From an uncultured Candidatus Melainabacteria bacterium (GTDB taxonomy: Bacteria; Cyanobacteriota; Vampirovibrionia; Gastranaerophilales; Gastranaerophilaceae): a stretch of 15,431 nucleotides of DNA. Position 1 is the first letter of the stretch; each line of letters begins with the position of its first letter. A program made the translations under genes and the position numbers. Below the pieces are notes generated by a model. The model saw only the letters and a list, made by a program, of their open reading frames with translations, was not told the DNA's origin and ran no database searches. The stretch spans positions 1 through 15,431 of the forward strand of contig CAKVMU010000015.1 in the NCBI GenBank assembly GCA_934773085.1, read 5' to 3'. Shown here piece by piece: positions 14,592 to 15,431 of the stretch.

Positions 14592-14669
14592 ATGTGTAAA
14601 GTTAAGTTATTGGGAAAAAGGTTAGTATTGTTGGGGTTTGTTGCTGCTTCCATGTCTAAAAAAATGTAA
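14592..14669 (+). pseudogene. 5' stub of a gene interrupted by the Mu-like element
   Basis: An ATG at 14592 begins MCKVKLLGKRLVLLGFVAAS, a basic start followed by a hydrophobic segment that looks like a signal peptide or membrane anchor. AAGGA lies about 12 bases upstream. From codon 21 the frame runs into the first AAAATGTAAT repeat of the element and stops at 14667-14669. The simplest reading is a host gene broken near codon 20, with its remainder beyond the far end of the element. It could also be a chance short frame. Confidence 0.45.
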
Positions 14670-15085
14670 TATAGAAAATATCCGATTTATCCTTTTCTTA
14701 TCCTTGGAATTATTCTTTTTTCTTTTAATAATCTGCATTTTAGCCTCAAACTCACTTGTTTTTTGAAGATTTTAAAGGATAAAAATGGATAATAACCATT
14801 ACATTTTGGCATGAAATATTTAAAAAATTCCCAGTAGTCGGAAATCCATTTAAAACAACCACCTTGACGTTTATAAAATTTTATGGGAAGTAAAAATGTA
14901 ATCTCAAAAAATGTAATGGTCGGATAAAAATGTAATAGTCATAAAATAATTTAAAAACAGTTTAAACCCCTTTTAAGTTCTATTTAATAACCGTTTTTAA
15001 TAACAATTATCTAATTTAGACTACTCACAACATAACCATTACATTTTTAGAAAGATTTTTTATTTATGTAATATAAAAATGTAAT
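14658..15085. repeat. Seven AAAATGTAAT repeats, likely transposase-binding sites
   Basis: The 10-mer AAAATGTAAT occurs in forward orientation at 14661-14670, 14893-14902, 14908-14917, 14927-14936 and 15076-15085, and inverted at 14798-14807 and 15038-15047. Three copies (14798, 14908 and 15038) extend to AATGTAATGGT. A weaker copy (TTTATGTAAT) is at 15063-15072 and a partial inverted one near 15119-15127. Three forward copies are tightly clustered, with 15- and 19-base steps. I did not see the 10-mer elsewhere in the window. The pattern fits multiple transposase sites at a Mu or Tn7-type end. Confidence 0.8.
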
Positions 15086-15206
15086 CATAAATGCAATGAT
15101 TAAGTTTCTCTTGCTTGATTTACATTTTATTTCAAATGTGTTGTTCTGATAAACTTTCCCACAAATAGACTTCCAATTTGATAACTTTAGAGTGATTGAT
15201 GGAAGT

Positions 15207-15431
15207 ATGAAAAACCTACTTGAAAAATTTAATACTGCTGAAACTTGGATTGACGTGGATATTTTAGCCAAATTAAAGGGTGTATCTAAAAGAGCAATCC
15301 GATTATCTTTTAACAGCAAGAATTCAAAATATGAAACAAAAATTGAAAAAGGTAAGGGTGGAAAGTTGTATAAAATAAGGTTATCGAGTATTGAAGAAGA
15401 TTTGCAACTAAAATACATCCACGAATATTAT
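15207..15431 (+). CDS. Mu-type transposase, N-terminal DNA-binding domain (3' end outside window)
   Basis: The frame starts at the ATG at 15207 and is open to the window end, giving 75 residues. They read as the Mu-type helix-turn-helix domain: TWIDVDILAKLKGVSKRAIR (13-32), then KYETKIEKGKGGKLYKIRLSS (42-62) and a charged helix. Mu-family transposases have the same order: a Trp, a helix-turn-helix, a basic loop with G(R/K)GG, and a Y-x-I-x-L-S-S segment. The DDE catalytic core would follow outside the window. The ribosome site is weak (GGAAG just before the ATG). The repeats upstream are the expected DNA targets. A DNA-binding regulator with only this domain is a less likely alternative. Confidence 0.75.
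   Translation, partial: MKNLLEKFNTAETWIDVDILAKLKGVSKRAIRLSFNSKNSKYETKIEKGKGGKLYKIRLSSIEEDLQLKYIHEYY

Larger units (their letters stand above)
14653..15431 (+). mobile_element. Left end of a Mu-like transposable phage or transposon, continuing past the window
   Basis: The proposed first bases are TGTCTAAAAAAATGTAAT, beginning with the TG typical of Mu-type and related DDE-element ends. About 550 bp without any plausible gene follows, carrying seven repeats of a 10-mer (separate entry). The first gene is a Mu-type transposase N-terminus. The exact border is not proven, and the right end and any target duplication lie outside. Because no repressor gene is visible between the end and the transposase, regulation would differ from phage Mu, or the repressor lies further in. 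Confidence 0.6.

Noticed and set aside
14782..14845. Two tiny overlapping frames (MDNNHYILA and MKYLKNSQ) as leader peptides of the element
   Set aside because: They are under ten codons and have only a chance AAGGAT upstream. They overlap one of the repeats, and nothing supports translation.
14658..15085. Repeats as a CRISPR array
   Set aside because: The units are only 10-11 bases, occur in both orientations and have irregular spacing, with no cas genes. They fit transposase sites.
15047..15418. Minus-strand open frame of 123 codons at the right edge
   Set aside because: It is antisense to the Mu-type transposase start and has no ribosome site. The plus-strand frame matches a known domain.

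Overview
The window is AT-rich bacterial chromosomal DNA with mostly housekeeping and signalling genes. The right edge runs into the left end of a Mu-like transposable element. Genes are compact and ordinary in organisation: Shine-Dalgarno sites, sigma70-type promoters, and terminator hairpins. The intergenic gaps carry mosaics of short dispersed repeats. Low GC, hybrid kinases, a PilB/MshEN-type ATPase relative, a Cys4-LID adenylate kinase and a cytosolic GH57 protein would fit a gut bacterium of the Vampirovibrionia (Melainabacteria/Gastranaerophilales) type. That placement is inference from style and was not checked by a search.

Layout. (1) 1-3778, plus strand: the 3' part of a hybrid histidine kinase (receiver remnant, GAF, HisKA, HATPase, extra C-terminal domain), an overlapping single-domain response regulator, and a degenerate PilB/GspE-like ATPase. 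(2) 3779-4023: repeat mosaic plus a 19-bp-stem hairpin. (3) 4024-5147: an exported HExxH protein (minus) and a charged 104-residue protein (plus). (4) 5177-8889, minus strand: a membrane sensor kinase, folC and adk as a probable operon with a bidirectional terminator after adk. The kinase promoter is placed so that its transcript would be leaderless. (5) 9031-11253, plus strand: a GH57 glycosidase/glucanotransferase. It converges on the dnaN-leuD-zinc-ribbon run (minus, 11250-13379), and the two stop codons overlap. (6) 13606-14344, plus strand: an unannotated 53-codon gene, a GC-rich palindrome and a dCMP-deaminase family gene. (7) 14345-15431: a second repeat mosaic, the first 20 codons of a gene with a signal-peptide-like start, and then the element. 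The element shows about 550 bp of noncoding end with seven copies of AAAATGTAAT, followed by the N-terminal DNA-binding domain of a Mu-type transposase that runs off the window.

The points most worth following are: the repeat-rich left end of the Mu-like element and the gene it appears to interrupt; a G-rich repeat that sits on the stop codons of three genes; a repeat inserted at the start codon of the PilB-like gene with 14-bp flanking duplications; the leaderless kinase promoter; and a two-block promoter motif shared by the exported HExxH gene and the 53-codon gene. I found no CRISPR array, rRNA or tRNA.
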